This document shows positions 1 to 8,227 of a DNA stretch of 17,563 nucleotides, piece after piece. The position numbers and the translations under genes were made by a program. The notes beneath the pieces were generated by a model. It was not told where the DNA came from. It was given only the letters and a program-made list of their open reading frames with translations, and did not search any database. Source of the DNA: Hondaea fermentalgiana. Taxonomy: Eukaryota; Sar; Bigyra; Thraustochytrida; Thraustochytriidae. Each line of letters starts with the position of its first letter. Positions within the stretch are counted from its first letter, which is position 1. The stretch is from the NCBI GenBank assembly GCA_014084085.1, contig NPFB01000202.1, positions 557 through 18,119 of the forward strand, in the 5' to 3' direction.

Positions 1-1
1 T

Positions 2-286
2 GGGCGTCAGGAGAACCTTTCTCCCCGCGTCGAGAACCTCATGATTTGGTTTCACAGTCCCGTGCAGCGCCGAGAGGCCTTTCACAATCTCACGGCTGCT
101 TCCAAGGCCCTGAAGAAACGGCGGGAACAGCTCGCGAAAATGCAGACCGAGCTTGTTGGCAAAGGAGCTGCCGGTGCGGCCGTGGTCAAGGCTGCCAAAG
201 AGCGTCTCGCGCATCTTTCCGAGTCGCCTCTTCAAGGAGAATCGATGGCAGACCTCGCTACGGCTGCGAGCTCTGCAGTGGCTTAA
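2..286 (+). CDS. 3' end of an unidentified gene, possibly a sorting-nexin BAR domain
   Basis: The frame is open from the first full codon at base 2 to a TAA at 284-286, so this is the last 94 codons of a gene that starts outside the window; the ATG at 41 is probably internal. The visible peptide is highly charged and helical, with a segment around 'ALKKRREQLAKMQ' followed by an Ala-rich stretch and 'AKERLAHLSE'. A hydrophobic/aromatic patch, an Arg-rich turn and then 'A..aLkKrReqLaKm' resemble the distal helices of sorting-nexin (SNX/Vps5-type) BAR domains, which bend endosomal membranes in retromer-type sorting. That is resemblance by eye only; another coiled-coil protein would look similar. 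The gene converges on the minus-strand TIR gene, with 197 bases between their stop codons. Confidence 0.55.
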   Translation, partial: GRQENLSPRVENLMIWFHSPVQRREAFHNLTAASKALKKRREQLAKMQTELVGKGAAGAAVVKAAKERLAHLSESPLQGESMADLATAASSAVA

Positions 287-483
287 CTTCAAGGTCCACT
301 ACTATCGTTAGACGCGATCAAAGAACTGACTGACAAGAGGCTTTAATCCGAAATTGATCACGGTTGGTGCAGGCGCAAAGCGAGCTCGTGCTTGAGAACT
401 TTGTTCAAGACAATAAGAAGAGAAATAGCTTGAAGAAATCTGTGAGGAAAGTTTGCATGTACATGTGCCAGCACTCGGCAAAC

Positions 484-1536
484 TCAAGACGCGCCATCTG
501 CGAACTTGAACAAAAAGAAAGCAACATAATTAAAATATGGTTTTGGTGCTTCATAAAGCACCTCCTCCTCCTCTTCCGCATTGTCCATCTCTGCTGAGAC
601 GATGTTGCTCTCATTTTGGTCATCAGATCTGCTCGATGCACTTGCACTCGCAACTGCTATATCTGCCGCTACCGACGTATTCTCAGCATCCTTGTCACCG
701 TCATTATGTTCTGCTGCTTCGGGAGGCTTCGTTGCATCCTCTTGCAAGCCAAGAGCCAATCTAATCGACCAAACAAGAGCATCCACCTCGTCTGGCTGGC
801 CCCCATTCAGCATTCGAACATACAAAGGATTGCCACTTCACGATATCCCGAAACGCCCCGCCCACGTGCTTCTATTCTCCATCTCTTTTTCCAAGACACA
901 TGGAATCATACTCGCAGGATTTTCACGCAGAAGAGCATAACAGAACTCGGCTCGACAATTGTCAAGCTCTGTCCTTCCTTCATTGACCTTCCTCATGTAC
1001 TCTTGGGTCACGAAGACCACGCCCGCTTTGCAACGGTCAATGCCATCTGCCATCGAATCGAGAACCTCTGTGCCAATGTCTTTCTCTTCGAGCCAACAGC
1101 GGGTTCCCCGACTTTCGAATGCATCCGCGATAGCCCTCACCTTTCCATGGACCTCCTTGTTCTCACCCCAGGCATGCGACAGGAAGACGTCGAAAGGCTT
1201 GGCATCACTAGTGACGGATGAATACGAGCCTCGTGCGCCCTCGCCTCCTTCCACAAATGGTGAGAACAGTGCCAAAGAAAGACGTTTCTCCCTTTGCAAC
1301 GAGGGAACCTCGTTGTAAGTAGCATCTGCAAATGCATCGACAGAGGCACATGCATCTTCGCTATCTGAGCCGTCAGAGCTGAGAAAGAGTTTCGGGCCAA
1401 GAGATCCCCTCATGAAAGACGCGTCGATGCTCTCCAGACAATGCTGGAGAATCTTGGCGTGACTCTTCAGACGTTTCTTCGCGGGTTTCTTGAAGTGAAG
1501 CGTCACCCGCCTGCTACTTGTTTTTATGTCCGCCAT
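484..1536 (-). CDS. TIR-domain protein interrupted by an in-frame TGA (pseudogene, recoding or sequence error)
   Basis: From ATG 1536-1534 the frame runs 232 codons to TGA at 840-838. It then continues in the same frame for 117 more codons to a stop at 486-484. A TIR domain begins near residue 115 with 'FDVFLSHAW'. It continues through 'CWLEEKDIG', 'MADGIDRCKAGVVFVT' and 'DNCRAEF', where Glu197 occupies the place of the NADase glutamate (C..E) of TIR enzymes. It then reaches a Trp-Gly-type turn just before the TGA; the sequence after the stop ('NPLYVRM', then a helix) completes the TIR fold. TIR domains act as signalling adaptors or NAD+-cleaving enzymes. Residues 1-110 are basic then Ser/acidic, and the tail after the TIR is Ala/Ser/Glu-rich. 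An upstream ATG at 1671 would add a Phe-rich leader, mainly encoded by a T12 run in the spacer, so I prefer 1536. The gene lies 147 bases downstream of the aminopeptidase stop, on the same strand. Confidence 0.75.
838..840 (-). other. In-frame TGA inside the TIR domain
   Basis: The minus-strand codon reads TGA, followed by AGT. Codons on both sides are in the same frame and match successive parts of the TIR fold, so no frameshift is needed. The only short GT-AG pair that removes the stop and keeps the frame is 30 bases long, too short for a normal intron, and it would delete the conserved Trp-Gly turn. Another donor (GTATGA, further upstream) breaks the frame. Confidence 0.85.
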
Positions 1537-1652
1537 ACACAATGAAGAGTGCCTCTCTTTTGCGCCAGCCAGACGCAGCGAATTTCTGTTGTGCAGAAAC
1601 GAGCGGAAGAATGGAGCCAATGCGAAAAGCAAGAAGAAGCGAAAAAGATTGG

Positions 1653-1664
1653 AAAAAAAAAAAA
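1653..1664. repeat. A12/T12 homopolymer in the aminopeptidase-TIR spacer
   Basis: Twelve consecutive A on the plus strand (T on the minus strand) lie between the stop of the aminopeptidase gene and the preferred start of the TIR gene. On the transcribed strand this is a T-run in the aminopeptidase 3' region. It could be part of its 3' end or of the TIR promoter. It also explains the Phe-rich reading if translation is started at 1671. Confidence 0.8.
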
Positions 1665-1683
1665 GGATCATCTTTACCTTCCA

Positions 1684-4600
1684 TTACAGGTTGCTGGAGG
1701 GCGCCTCGAGGGACTTGTGGACGATCTCTGCAACGTCCTTGGAAAGATCCTTCTTGGCGGCGATGCGCTCGAGCTCGGCATGCATCTTTGTCGACCAAGG
1801 TGCGGTGAAGGACCGCCACGAAGAAAATTGCTTTGCCAAGCGACTTGCGACCTGCGGGTTGATGTCATCGATTTGAATGATTCGATCGGCCACAAAGGTG
1901 TAGCCACTGCCATCGGCGGCGTGGAAACCAGTAAAGTTTCCGCCAGCAAATGCGTTGAAGACCGCATAGCAGCAGTTGGGGTTCTTGATATCGAAAACTT
2001 CAGGCATATCCATAATGCTTTTCATGGCGTCCACCGTTGAGGGTAGAGCAGACTGCGCCTGCACCCGAAACCACTTTTGTACAACAAGCTTGTCACTCTT
2101 GTACATGTCAAAAAAGTCCTGCAAGAGACGCGTGCGCTCCGAGCAGTCAATGTCGCGCACGGCAAGAACTGCGCCATAGCGATCCGTCATGTTCTCTGGA
2201 GCCTCAAACTGATGTACAGCCTTGCGCAGCGCATCTTCGCGCAGCGCCGAGTTCTTCACGAGGTAGCGCAGGCATGAATTCTTCAGCTGACGGCGGGCAA
2301 CAGCGTCGCCAGGTGACTCGTTCTTGGCGGGCTCGCGAGTAGCCTCGTAGGTCTCTGCAAAGAGCGGGCCGAGACCTTCTGCAATAAGGCGCCGCAGGGC
2401 TGCACAAGCGCTCGAGATGTGGTCCACGTTTGCAGTTCCCTTTTCCATGGCGTCAGCCATGGCGCTCTCATTGGGCATGGCGAGTGCAAGTGACACGAGG
2501 GCGCGATCAAGCGAGGCGTCGCGAAGCGTATGCTCCAAGCTCGAGAGAAGCAGAGGCGCGTCTTCATGATCGAGGGCATCGGCCTCGACACCCGAAGCAG
2601 CCTTTTCAACGAGCTCGGTAAGAATTTGCTTGGCAAGCTCCTGACCGCTTTCGTAGCGCACAAAAGAGTCCGTGTCGTGGGCAGCGAGGAAGACCAGGTC
2701 CCGTCGCGTGAGTTCGCTGCACGAGAGCTTGACTGGGGCGGAAAAGCCTCGGAGCAACGAGGGCACGGGCTTTTCGGAAACGCCGTGCAAAGTGAACTCT
2801 TGCTTGGCCTTGGTCACGCGAAGCACAGCCGAGTCAACTTCTTCCGCGTCAGCAGCGCCCACCTTGAAGCGCAGAGGACCATTGGAGGATGTACCGACGA
2901 GCCCGACGGCAAGGGGAATGTCAAAGGGCTCCTTCTCCGCCTGACCGGGCGTGGCCGGGCATGACTGCTCAACGGTGAGAGTAAGTTCAGCCGCCTCGGC
3001 GTTGTAAGAGGTCTTGACGCTGACCTCCGGGGTCCCTGCCTGCGTGTACCAGGTATCGCGGAAAAGAGACAGGTCAACCTCGTTGGCATCCTCCATGGCT
3101 TTGACAAAGTCGTCACAGGTGACGGCCTGGCCGTCGTGGCGCTCAAAGTAGAGGTTGAGACCCTTGCGGAAGCCTTCGGGCGTGACAATAGTCTGGATCA
3201 TGCGAATAATTTCGGCGCCCTTTTCATACACAGTGAGCGAGTAAAAGTTGTCGATGGCCTCGTAGGCGTCAGGGCGAATGGGATGCGCCATGGGCCCGGC
3301 GTCCTCCTTGAACTGATGGTCTCGAAGCAACTGGACATCGGCGATGCGCTTGCTCGCGCGAGAGTTGAGATCACTGCTGAATTCCTGGTCACGGAACACC
3401 GTGAGACCCTCCTTGAGCGTGAGCTGAAACCAGTCGCGGCAGGTGACGCGATTGCCGGACCAGTTGTGAAAGTACTCGTGACCAATGATGCCCTCGATGT
3501 TGAGGAAATCAGTGTCGGTGGCCGTGTCATTGTCAGCCAAAACATACTTGGAGTTGAAAATGTTGAGGCTCTTGTTCTCCATGGCGCCCATGGTAAAATC
3601 GCTCACTGCTACAATGTTGAATTGACTGAGGTCGTACTCGCGATCGAAACGCTCCTCGTCCCACTTGAAGGCACGCTTGAGGCAGTCCATGGCGTGCGGC
3701 GTCTTGCTCAGGTTGCCCTTCTCGACAAAGATACCGAGACGCACCTCCTTACCGGAGCACGTGGTAAAGCTGTCGGTCAAGACGTCAAAGTCTCCACCAA
3801 CGAGCGCAAAGAGATAGCACGGCTTGGGCCACGGGTCTTCCCAGAGCACGAAATGACGACCGTCGGGCAGATCACCACGTTCCACATCGTTGCCGTTCGA
3901 CAAAAGATGCGGGACGGACTTGCTCGCAATGACCTTGGTTCGGTAGATGGACATGTTGTCCGGGCGATCTACAAAGTACATCATGTTGCGGAATCCCTCG
4001 GCTTCCATTTGGGTGCAAAAGTTTCCGCTCGACTTGTACAGTCCGTTCAGAGAGGTATTCTTTTCGGGGACAACGGTCACGTCAATTTGCACAGAAATCT
4101 TTTCACCGACCTTGACCGGAAGCGCCGCGCTCGGAATAGTCATCGTCTCGTCGTCGACCTGGTATGCGTCCGCATCGAGGGACTCGCCGTTGATAAGAAC
4201 GCTCTGGATTTCCATTTGCGCAGGCTTGCGCTCGCCATTAAGCACAAGGTCTGCGCCTTCACGTTGGCGCTCGTACTCGACCTTGCAAGAGATCTTGCTC
4301 GTGTCATCGAGCTCCACCGTGAGGTCCACATCTTTGGCCAAAAAGGCCGGCGGCTCATACTCGAGTCGGAGTACCGGCTGCGCGGCTTTCTGGGTTGCCT
4401 CCTCCGACATGCTCGTGAAGGTTCTTCGCGACTCGGCTTGCTTGCTGGGACGCTGTGCGCGAAAGGGCGAGCTTTGCGTCGCTCGACGTTGCCAACCTGT
4501 GCGCAGCGCACCAAGTGACGCGGCGTTTGCGCTCTGCAGCTGCAAGGTGGTCAAGGATCCGCTTGCTCGCGTTGTCGTTGCGAAGAGGCTTGTCGCGGTT

Positions 4601-4713
4601 GCCGGCTTCTTCGAGAAAGGGTTTTGCTTCTCAGCGGATACTACAATGCTGAGGCCCGAGCCTCCCCTGAGGCGCGGCGCGCGCTGCACCGAATTTGCGA
4701 GCGCCCGGCGCAT
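1684..4713 (-). CDS. M1-family aminopeptidase N (PepN type) with probable organellar presequence
   Basis: A zinc metallopeptidase that removes N-terminal residues from peptides. From Met at 4713 the protein has 1009 residues. All M1 hallmarks are present: the GAMEN exopeptidase motif (376-380), the zinc site HEYFH (412-416) with the third ligand Glu435 eighteen residues later, and the transition-state Tyr496 in 'VYEKGAE'. Long stretches such as 'WEDPWPKPCYLFALVGGDFD' closely follow bacterial and plant PepN (about 870 residues), including the C-terminal helical repeat domain. The first 101 residues are rich in Arg, Ser, Thr and Ala with few acids, as in mitochondrial or plastid presequences. 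Met at 4410 ('MSEEATQK') would start a 908-residue cytosolic form. The frame is open back to an ATG at 5013, but that part encodes a low-complexity run from a tetranucleotide repeat and starts 8 bases from the stop of the upstream gene, so I reject it. No introns are seen. Confidence 0.95.
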   Translation of the reverse strand: MRRALANSVQRAPRLRGGSGLSIVVSAEKQNPFSKKPATATSLFATTTRASGSLTTLQLQSANAASLGALRTGWQRRATQSSPFRAQRPSKQAESRRTFTSMSEEATQKAAQPVLRLEYEPPAFLAKDVDLTVELDDTSKISCKVEYERQREGADLVLNGERKPAQMEIQSVLINGESLDADAYQVDDETMTIPSAALPVKVGEKISVQIDVTVVPEKNTSLNGLYKSSGNFCTQMEAEGFRNMMYFVDRPDNMSIYRTKVIASKSVPHLLSNGNDVERGDLPDGRHFVLWEDPWPKPCYLFALVGGDFDVLTDSFTTCSGKEVRLGIFVEKGNLSKTPHAMDCLKRAFKWDEERFDREYDLSQFNIVAVSDFTMGAMENKSLNIFNSKYVLADNDTATDTDFLNIEGIIGHEYFHNWSGNRVTCRDWFQLTLKEGLTVFRDQEFSSDLNSRASKRIADVQLLRDHQFKEDAGPMAHPIRPDAYEAIDNFYSLTVYEKGAEIIRMIQTIVTPEGFRKGLNLYFERHDGQAVTCDDFVKAMEDANEVDLSLFRDTWYTQAGTPEVSVKTSYNAEAAELTLTVEQSCPATPGQAEKEPFDIPLAVGLVGTSSNGPLRFKVGAADAEEVDSAVLRVTKAKQEFTLHGVSEKPVPSLLRGFSAPVKLSCSELTRRDLVFLAAHDTDSFVRYESGQELAKQILTELVEKAASGVEADALDHEDAPLLLSSLEHTLRDASLDRALVSLALAMPNESAMADAMEKGTANVDHISSACAALRRLIAEGLGPLFAETYEATREPAKNESPGDAVARRQLKNSCLRYLVKNSALREDALRKAVHQFEAPENMTDRYGAVLAVRDIDCSERTRLLQDFFDMYKSDKLVVQKWFRVQAQSALPSTVDAMKSIMDMPEVFDIKNPNCCYAVFNAFAGGNFTGFHAADGSGYTFVADRIIQIDDINPQVASRLAKQFSSWRSFTAPWSTKMHAELERIAAKKDLSKDVAEIVHKSLEAPSSNL

Positions 4714-5021
4714 CGGCAGTGCGCGAGGACCAGCCACGTGTCTTGCGGCACGCTCGCGGCACGCTCGCAGTACGCACGAGCGTTTGCCTGCGCTCTGCGC
4801 TCCTCCGATAGTTTTGGAGCTTTGCGCTGCGCTGCAACAAACATGCCTGCCTCCCGTCGACCCATCCGGAACCGCAGCCACGGGAGAGACGGGAGAGCAG
4901 ACGTGCACAAATGGGACGGAGATCCGTCGTCTTGAATGGATGGAGAGCGCAAGACGCGACAGCATAGGCCTAATTGATCCATGCATCCATCCATGCATCC
5001 ATTCATTGGCCATTCATCCTC
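4714..5021 (-). promoter_or_regulatory. 5' region of the aminopeptidase gene
   Basis: These 308 bases lie between the spliced membrane-protein gene upstream and the preferred aminopeptidase start. They should hold the promoter and leader. No clear TATA element is visible. The aminopeptidase frame happens to stay open through most of it, giving Cys/Arg-rich sequence that does not resemble any M1 enzyme. The upstream end contains a CATC/CATT repeat. Confidence 0.5.
4977..5018. repeat. CATC/CATT-type tetranucleotide repeat
   Basis: A degenerate array of CATC, CATG and CATT units in the spacer before the aminopeptidase gene. Read on the minus strand it yields the Met-His-Gly-Trp run of the spurious N-terminal extension. 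It is a likely microsatellite. Confidence 0.7.
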
Positions 5022-5991
5022 TCAAGATTTGTAGATTTCGGCGAAGATGGCTTCCCATGCTGCGCGTGGCGGTGAATTGCATTTTTTGAGCCGAAACAAG
5101 GTAAAACCCCCACGGACCCAAGGTGAATCGATCGATGACGAAAAGACTTGATCACGTCAGCGACTGCACGCATTCTGAACGAAAATTTGCAAACATATTG
5201 TTTTCGCACGTACCTGGGTGATTGGGATCGGCAATGATCGATTCGTCCGGGAGCATCTGAGGTTTTGTCTCTTCTGTCGCAGAAAGTAAGAAACGTTCAT
5301 CACTCTTGGGTTGCCACCCTCGTCGCACGAGCTTTTGCATGATAACGACAATGACGAAAAGGATTAATGACACGACGCAAGGGCCAAGCAACACAGTGTG
5401 ATCCATGGCTTCACATTGCCGCGTGTGTTGTTGTTTCTCTTTTTCGTCTGCCGCGCTGCAAATGTCTGCGTGCAGCGGCATTGGCAATGGTGCTGGTGGC
5501 GGAGGGCGATGCAAGATTTGAAATTGACCTGATGCATTTCCGTTTCCATGGCGAAGATAAAACGTCAGTCCCGTCTCTTTCCCTTTTTTCTTTTTTCGAC
5601 ATCAAGGTCTTGACTCATCTCCTTCCGCAACATCTCATCAAGTCGTGTAGCCACACTGTGCGCACAACATACCTGCATCCCAGAAGCCAAGTTGAATCGT
5701 GGATTGCAGCATACTGCACCGCTGCTCTGGCATGGTCTGCCATTCGCGTCCGTGGCATTCAATCGAAATGCACCACTCCTCGGGATCAACGTGAGGGCGT
5801 CTCGTTCCAACATGGAGCAGCCGACCCGATCTCTCGAGCTCGTCAACGTGAACACCATTGATGCGTGCGAGCTTGACGCCGTTGATCGTGGAGATTTGAA
5901 TGTCACAATTTTGCAAGGTACTACGACTGCTGTCCGCGGGCTGCTCAACAACAACGTGAACGGCCACGAGCGCGGCCCCAGTCATTTTCAT
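5022..5991 (-). CDS. Single-pass membrane protein, three exons (function unknown)
   Basis: I rebuilt this gene from splice signals: exon 1 5991-5673, exon 2 5528-5214, exon 3 5059-5022. Both donors are strong (GCAG|GTATGT and CCAG|GTACGT) and both acceptors are CAG. Both introns are phase 1, and the joined frame is exactly 224 codons including TGA. The 223-residue product starts with a short hydrophobic leader (about residues 5-15). It then has a domain containing 'EEWCISIECHGREWQT' and Cys92, a Pro-rich linker (114-124), a transmembrane helix at about 151-170 ('LGPCVVSLILFVIVVIMQ') followed by basic 'KLVRRG', and a cytosolic tail ending 'IFAEIYKS'. This suggests a type I topology with a roughly 130-residue lumenal or extracellular part. 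I do not recognise the family. The leader is weaker than a classic signal peptide, so an unseen upstream exon is possible. It lies 115 bases downstream of the glucosidase II beta stop on the same strand. Confidence 0.72.
5060..5213 (-). other. Intron 2 of the membrane-protein gene (154 bases)
   Basis: The donor is GTACGT after CCAG. The chosen acceptor is GCGCAG, followed by codons for a Trp-Glu-Ala start and a stop after 12 residues. It is phase 1. T-rich sequence ('GGGGTTTTACCTTGTTTCGG') lies upstream of the acceptor. Earlier AGs, near 5177 and 5166, are alternatives that would change only the short C-terminus. Confidence 0.65.
5529..5672 (-). other. Intron 1 of the membrane-protein gene (144 bases)
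   Basis: The donor is GTATGT after GCAG, and the acceptor CAG lies before GTCAATTT. A branch-point-like CTGAC followed by a T-rich stretch sits about 40 bases before the acceptor. It is phase 1, with the Gly codon split G|GT. Reading through the donor gives a stop about 12 codons later. Confidence 0.75.
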
Positions 5992-6106
5992 GGCCTACGC
6001 AACAAGATCGCAAAGGAAGAACTAATTTGTCTGCTTCGAAACTTTGGCCAAGGCACATGAATGTTTTTCAAGTAAAAAAAGAGCATTCAGTTTTTGCTTA
6101 CGGTGG

Positions 6107-8140
6107 TTAGATAATTTGAATGTGTTCACACGCAAAGGGGGTCTCGACGACAATCGCGTAAGCGCAGGTACTCGGCTCGTCCACCGAGATGATTTCATTC
6201 TCGATGCCGCACCTGAAGCGAACGTCCACCGATCGTTTCGGGCCGTTCCAGCACTTGGCACCGTCAGCAAATGAGAGACTTGCACATCCCTGAAGAGGCA
6301 TTTCGCCAGTGACTGGATCCTCCACACATACAGGCCCGCTCGATGAGGACCAGCCCTTGAATTTTCCAAGCGACGTGGTGCCTTGTTTGGCGGATTTGAA
6401 GAGGCATAGAGAATATTTGTAACCCATGAGATTTTGTGAAAGACATCGCCCTTCGAGGGCAGCGAACTTCGGATCTGGCCAAGCGGAAGTGTCGATTGGG
6501 CCTGCAGACGGACCGAGTGCGCGCGTCGCGAGTGCCCTGCACCGCGCGATGAGGTCATTGATTTTGTCGTCAACTTGCTTGAGACGACTGAGCTGCGGCG
6601 ATGATTTGATCATGTCATCCCTAAAACTGCTACCTTGCCAAAAATAAAAGTACATGGTCGGTCCTGCGTCCCAGAAGCGCAACCAAAGGTCATAGACTCC
6701 ATTTTGCACGAACCAAATTCGTACAGGCGATAGCGTCGTCAATGACTTTGCGAGTGCCTTTTCGGACCAATAGGTAACGCTACGTGGCAGCAATCGGGAG
6801 ATCACTTCGTATACGCCGCGAACGGGAGAAAAAAGGACGCCCAGTCCTTCGGCCAGACTTCGAAACACCCGTCGCCATTCGGCCATCCCTCCGTCCAGGA
6901 GTGGAGCGAGCAGCGTCTGCTGACGCCTCTGTTCCGTCGTTCGGGTCAGAATCGGAGTTTTTCTTGCAGCAATCCCATCTTCTTTGATCTGCAGATATCG
7001 TTCGAGCGTAACGATCGTCGCCCCAGGAGTATCTTCGAGCTGGATTCTGGCGGACTTGAGGAGTTGCAGCGCCTCTTTTATTCCCGCAGCGGTCTCGATA
7101 TTGTTTCGGATTTTTGCGAGATTATCTTCGAGATCATCGTTCTTGTTTTCGTTCTCCATCTCCATTTCCTCCTCGTCTGCATTTTCGTTTGCATGTCCAG
7201 CCACTGCCGACGCGCTCATGTGCCTTTCTGGATCATCTGATCCTGCACCCTCGTGATCAGTCGCAGACTCTGGGCCGATAGCGCGCTGGCCTTGGAGGCG
7301 CCATCGCCGGCTCTGTCTTCGAGCCCAGCCAAGTTGCTTTTCGCGAAAAACGCGACGCTGCTTTTGCTCCTCCACGTCCCAGACCGCCTTTACGCGAGCT
7401 TTGAGTGTGCTTTCAAGAGAACTTGCGAGTTTACGGAGGATCTCGGCGCGCTTTGAGGCATCGTCGCGCGAGTTCGACTGTTCCTCGAGAAGCGCGTCTG
7501 CTGCACGGCGGCCCTGCGCAACGAGCTGTAATGAAGCTGTACGCTGTTTGACCTTTTCCGCCTGCAACGTAGCGCACGTGTTCGAGCAAGGAGCGTTCGC
7601 AAGGCGATTCTTGCTATTGCTTGCGACCATTTCGTCGGAGCCATCGCAGCAATCGCAAATCCCATCGCGGACGCGAGAATCAGGAATCGCACGCGGTTCG
7701 AAGCCGTCATTGGCGCACCAAAACAAGGACGTTTCTTTGCTACTATGGGAGCACGCGCTTGTTCCGACTTCGTCGGAGCCATCATCGCAGTCGCAATAGT
7801 CGTCGTTGACTTGGTCGAGACGCAGCAGTTTGGTGTCGTCGCAGCGGAAACTTGCCGTGGATCCCTCTGAGCATGAGCATTTTGGCGCAGCGACAGCGTC
7901 CGGGCGCGGTCGCGAGAGCAAGAGCGTCTGTGCTCCATCGTCCGGGCAGCACGCCCAGCGACCTTCAGCGGCGTGGCCCGAGACGTCCGCGATAGAGTCC
8001 GGCTCGCAGCCTTGCGCTTGGGCATCCAGCTTGTCGAGTGCCATGACGCACGGTCGACTGCCCGTGGTCAAAGGCACAAGTGACGCGATCCATGACGCAG
8101 CGATGACAGTCGCTGTCGCGCGCCGCGCCGACACGCGCAT
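6107..8140 (-). CDS. Glucosidase II beta subunit (PRKCSH-like)
   Basis: Non-catalytic subunit that helps glucosidase II trim glucose from N-glycans in the ER. The 677-residue protein starts with a signal peptide (about 1-28, hydrophobic 'TVIAASWIASLVPL'). It then has two LDL-receptor class A modules, 'VNDDYCDCDDGSDE' (111-124) and 'VRDGICDCCDGSDE' (157-170), and a Cys pair 'CSNTC', typical of the family's N-terminal domain. A charged helical region (about 192-285), an acidic Glu/Asn stretch (320-340) and a second helical part follow. The C-terminal MRH lectin domain (about 566-671) keeps the four mannose-binding residues expected for GII-beta: Gln586, Arg643, Glu655 and Tyr661. Two oddities are an insertion of about 100 residues before the MRH domain with a Trp/Phe/Tyr-rich patch (474-501), and an end 'CEHIQII' without the HDEL-type ER signal of animal homologues. 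The ATG at 8140 is supported by the signal peptide. Confidence 0.9.
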   Translation of the reverse strand: MRVSARRATATVIAASWIASLVPLTTGSRPCVMALDKLDAQAQGCEPDSIADVSGHAAEGRWACCPDDGAQTLLLSRPRPDAVAAPKCSCSEGSTASFRCDDTKLLRLDQVNDDYCDCDDGSDEVGTSACSHSSKETSLFWCANDGFEPRAIPDSRVRDGICDCCDGSDEMVASNSKNRLANAPCSNTCATLQAEKVKQRTASLQLVAQGRRAADALLEEQSNSRDDASKRAEILRKLASSLESTLKARVKAVWDVEEQKQRRVFREKQLGWARRQSRRWRLQGQRAIGPESATDHEGAGSDDPERHMSASAVAGHANENADEEEMEMENENKNDDLEDNLAKIRNNIETAAGIKEALQLLKSARIQLEDTPGATIVTLERYLQIKEDGIAARKTPILTRTTEQRRQQTLLAPLLDGGMAEWRRVFRSLAEGLGVLFSPVRGVYEVISRLLPRSVTYWSEKALAKSLTTLSPVRIWFVQNGVYDLWLRFWDAGPTMYFYFWQGSSFRDDMIKSSPQLSRLKQVDDKINDLIARCRALATRALGPSAGPIDTSAWPDPKFAALEGRCLSQNLMGYKYSLCLFKSAKQGTTSLGKFKGWSSSSGPVCVEDPVTGEMPLQGCASLSFADGAKCWNGPKRSVDVRFRCGIENEIISVDEPSTCAYAIVVETPFACEHIQII

Positions 8141-8161
8141 CTTGCCTTGGGTAGACGTAGT

Positions 8162-8173
8162 CAGCTGCAGCTG
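8162..8173. promoter_or_regulatory. 12-base palindrome of two overlapping E-box-like CAGCTG sites
   Basis: CAGCTGCAGCTG is self-complementary and contains two CAGCTG hexamers. It lies 21 bases upstream of the glucosidase II beta ATG, in its 5' leader or core promoter. E-box use by bHLH factors is known in other eukaryotes; its role here is inference. Confidence 0.4.
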
Positions 8174-8207
8174 GTTTGCTCACCCCAAAATAGCTGAGCC
8201 TCCAGAA

Positions 8208-8227
8208 GCAGTATAACAGTATACTGC
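8208..8227. promoter_or_regulatory. Perfect 8+8 inverted repeat with 4-base spacer
   Basis: GCAGTATA and TATACTGC are exact reverse complements separated by ACAG. It lies 67 bases upstream of the glucosidase II beta ATG in the shared promoter region. It could be a dimeric factor site and contains a TATA-like core. Function is not shown by sequence alone. Confidence 0.45.

Noticed and set aside
287..483. SECIS element that could recode the TGA of the TIR gene
   Set aside because: No convincing quartet-plus-AA stem-loop pattern was found by eye, and the residue position is not a likely selenocysteine site.
364..597. Small plus-strand frame after the first gene
   Set aside because: It lies opposite the end of the TIR gene and has a low-complexity composition without an ATG in good context.
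1537..1671. Phe-rich N-terminal leader of the TIR protein from ATG 1671
   Set aside because: The hydrophobic run is encoded largely by a T12 spacer tract 13 bases from the aminopeptidase stop; a cytosolic TIR protein is more likely to start at 1536.
3136..4518. 460-codon open frame on the plus strand opposite the aminopeptidase
   Set aside because: It is the antisense shadow of a strongly coding GC-rich gene; its product resembles nothing and the minus-strand M1 match covers it completely.
4714..5013. N-terminal extension of the aminopeptidase to the ATG at 5013
   Set aside because: It begins in a tetranucleotide repeat, 8 bases from the stop of the upstream gene, and has no resemblance to M1 enzymes.
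3947..5089. 380-codon plus-strand open frame
   Set aside because: It overlaps the aminopeptidase and the last exon and intron of the membrane-protein gene; Ser/Arg/Cys-rich composition is typical of antisense reading.
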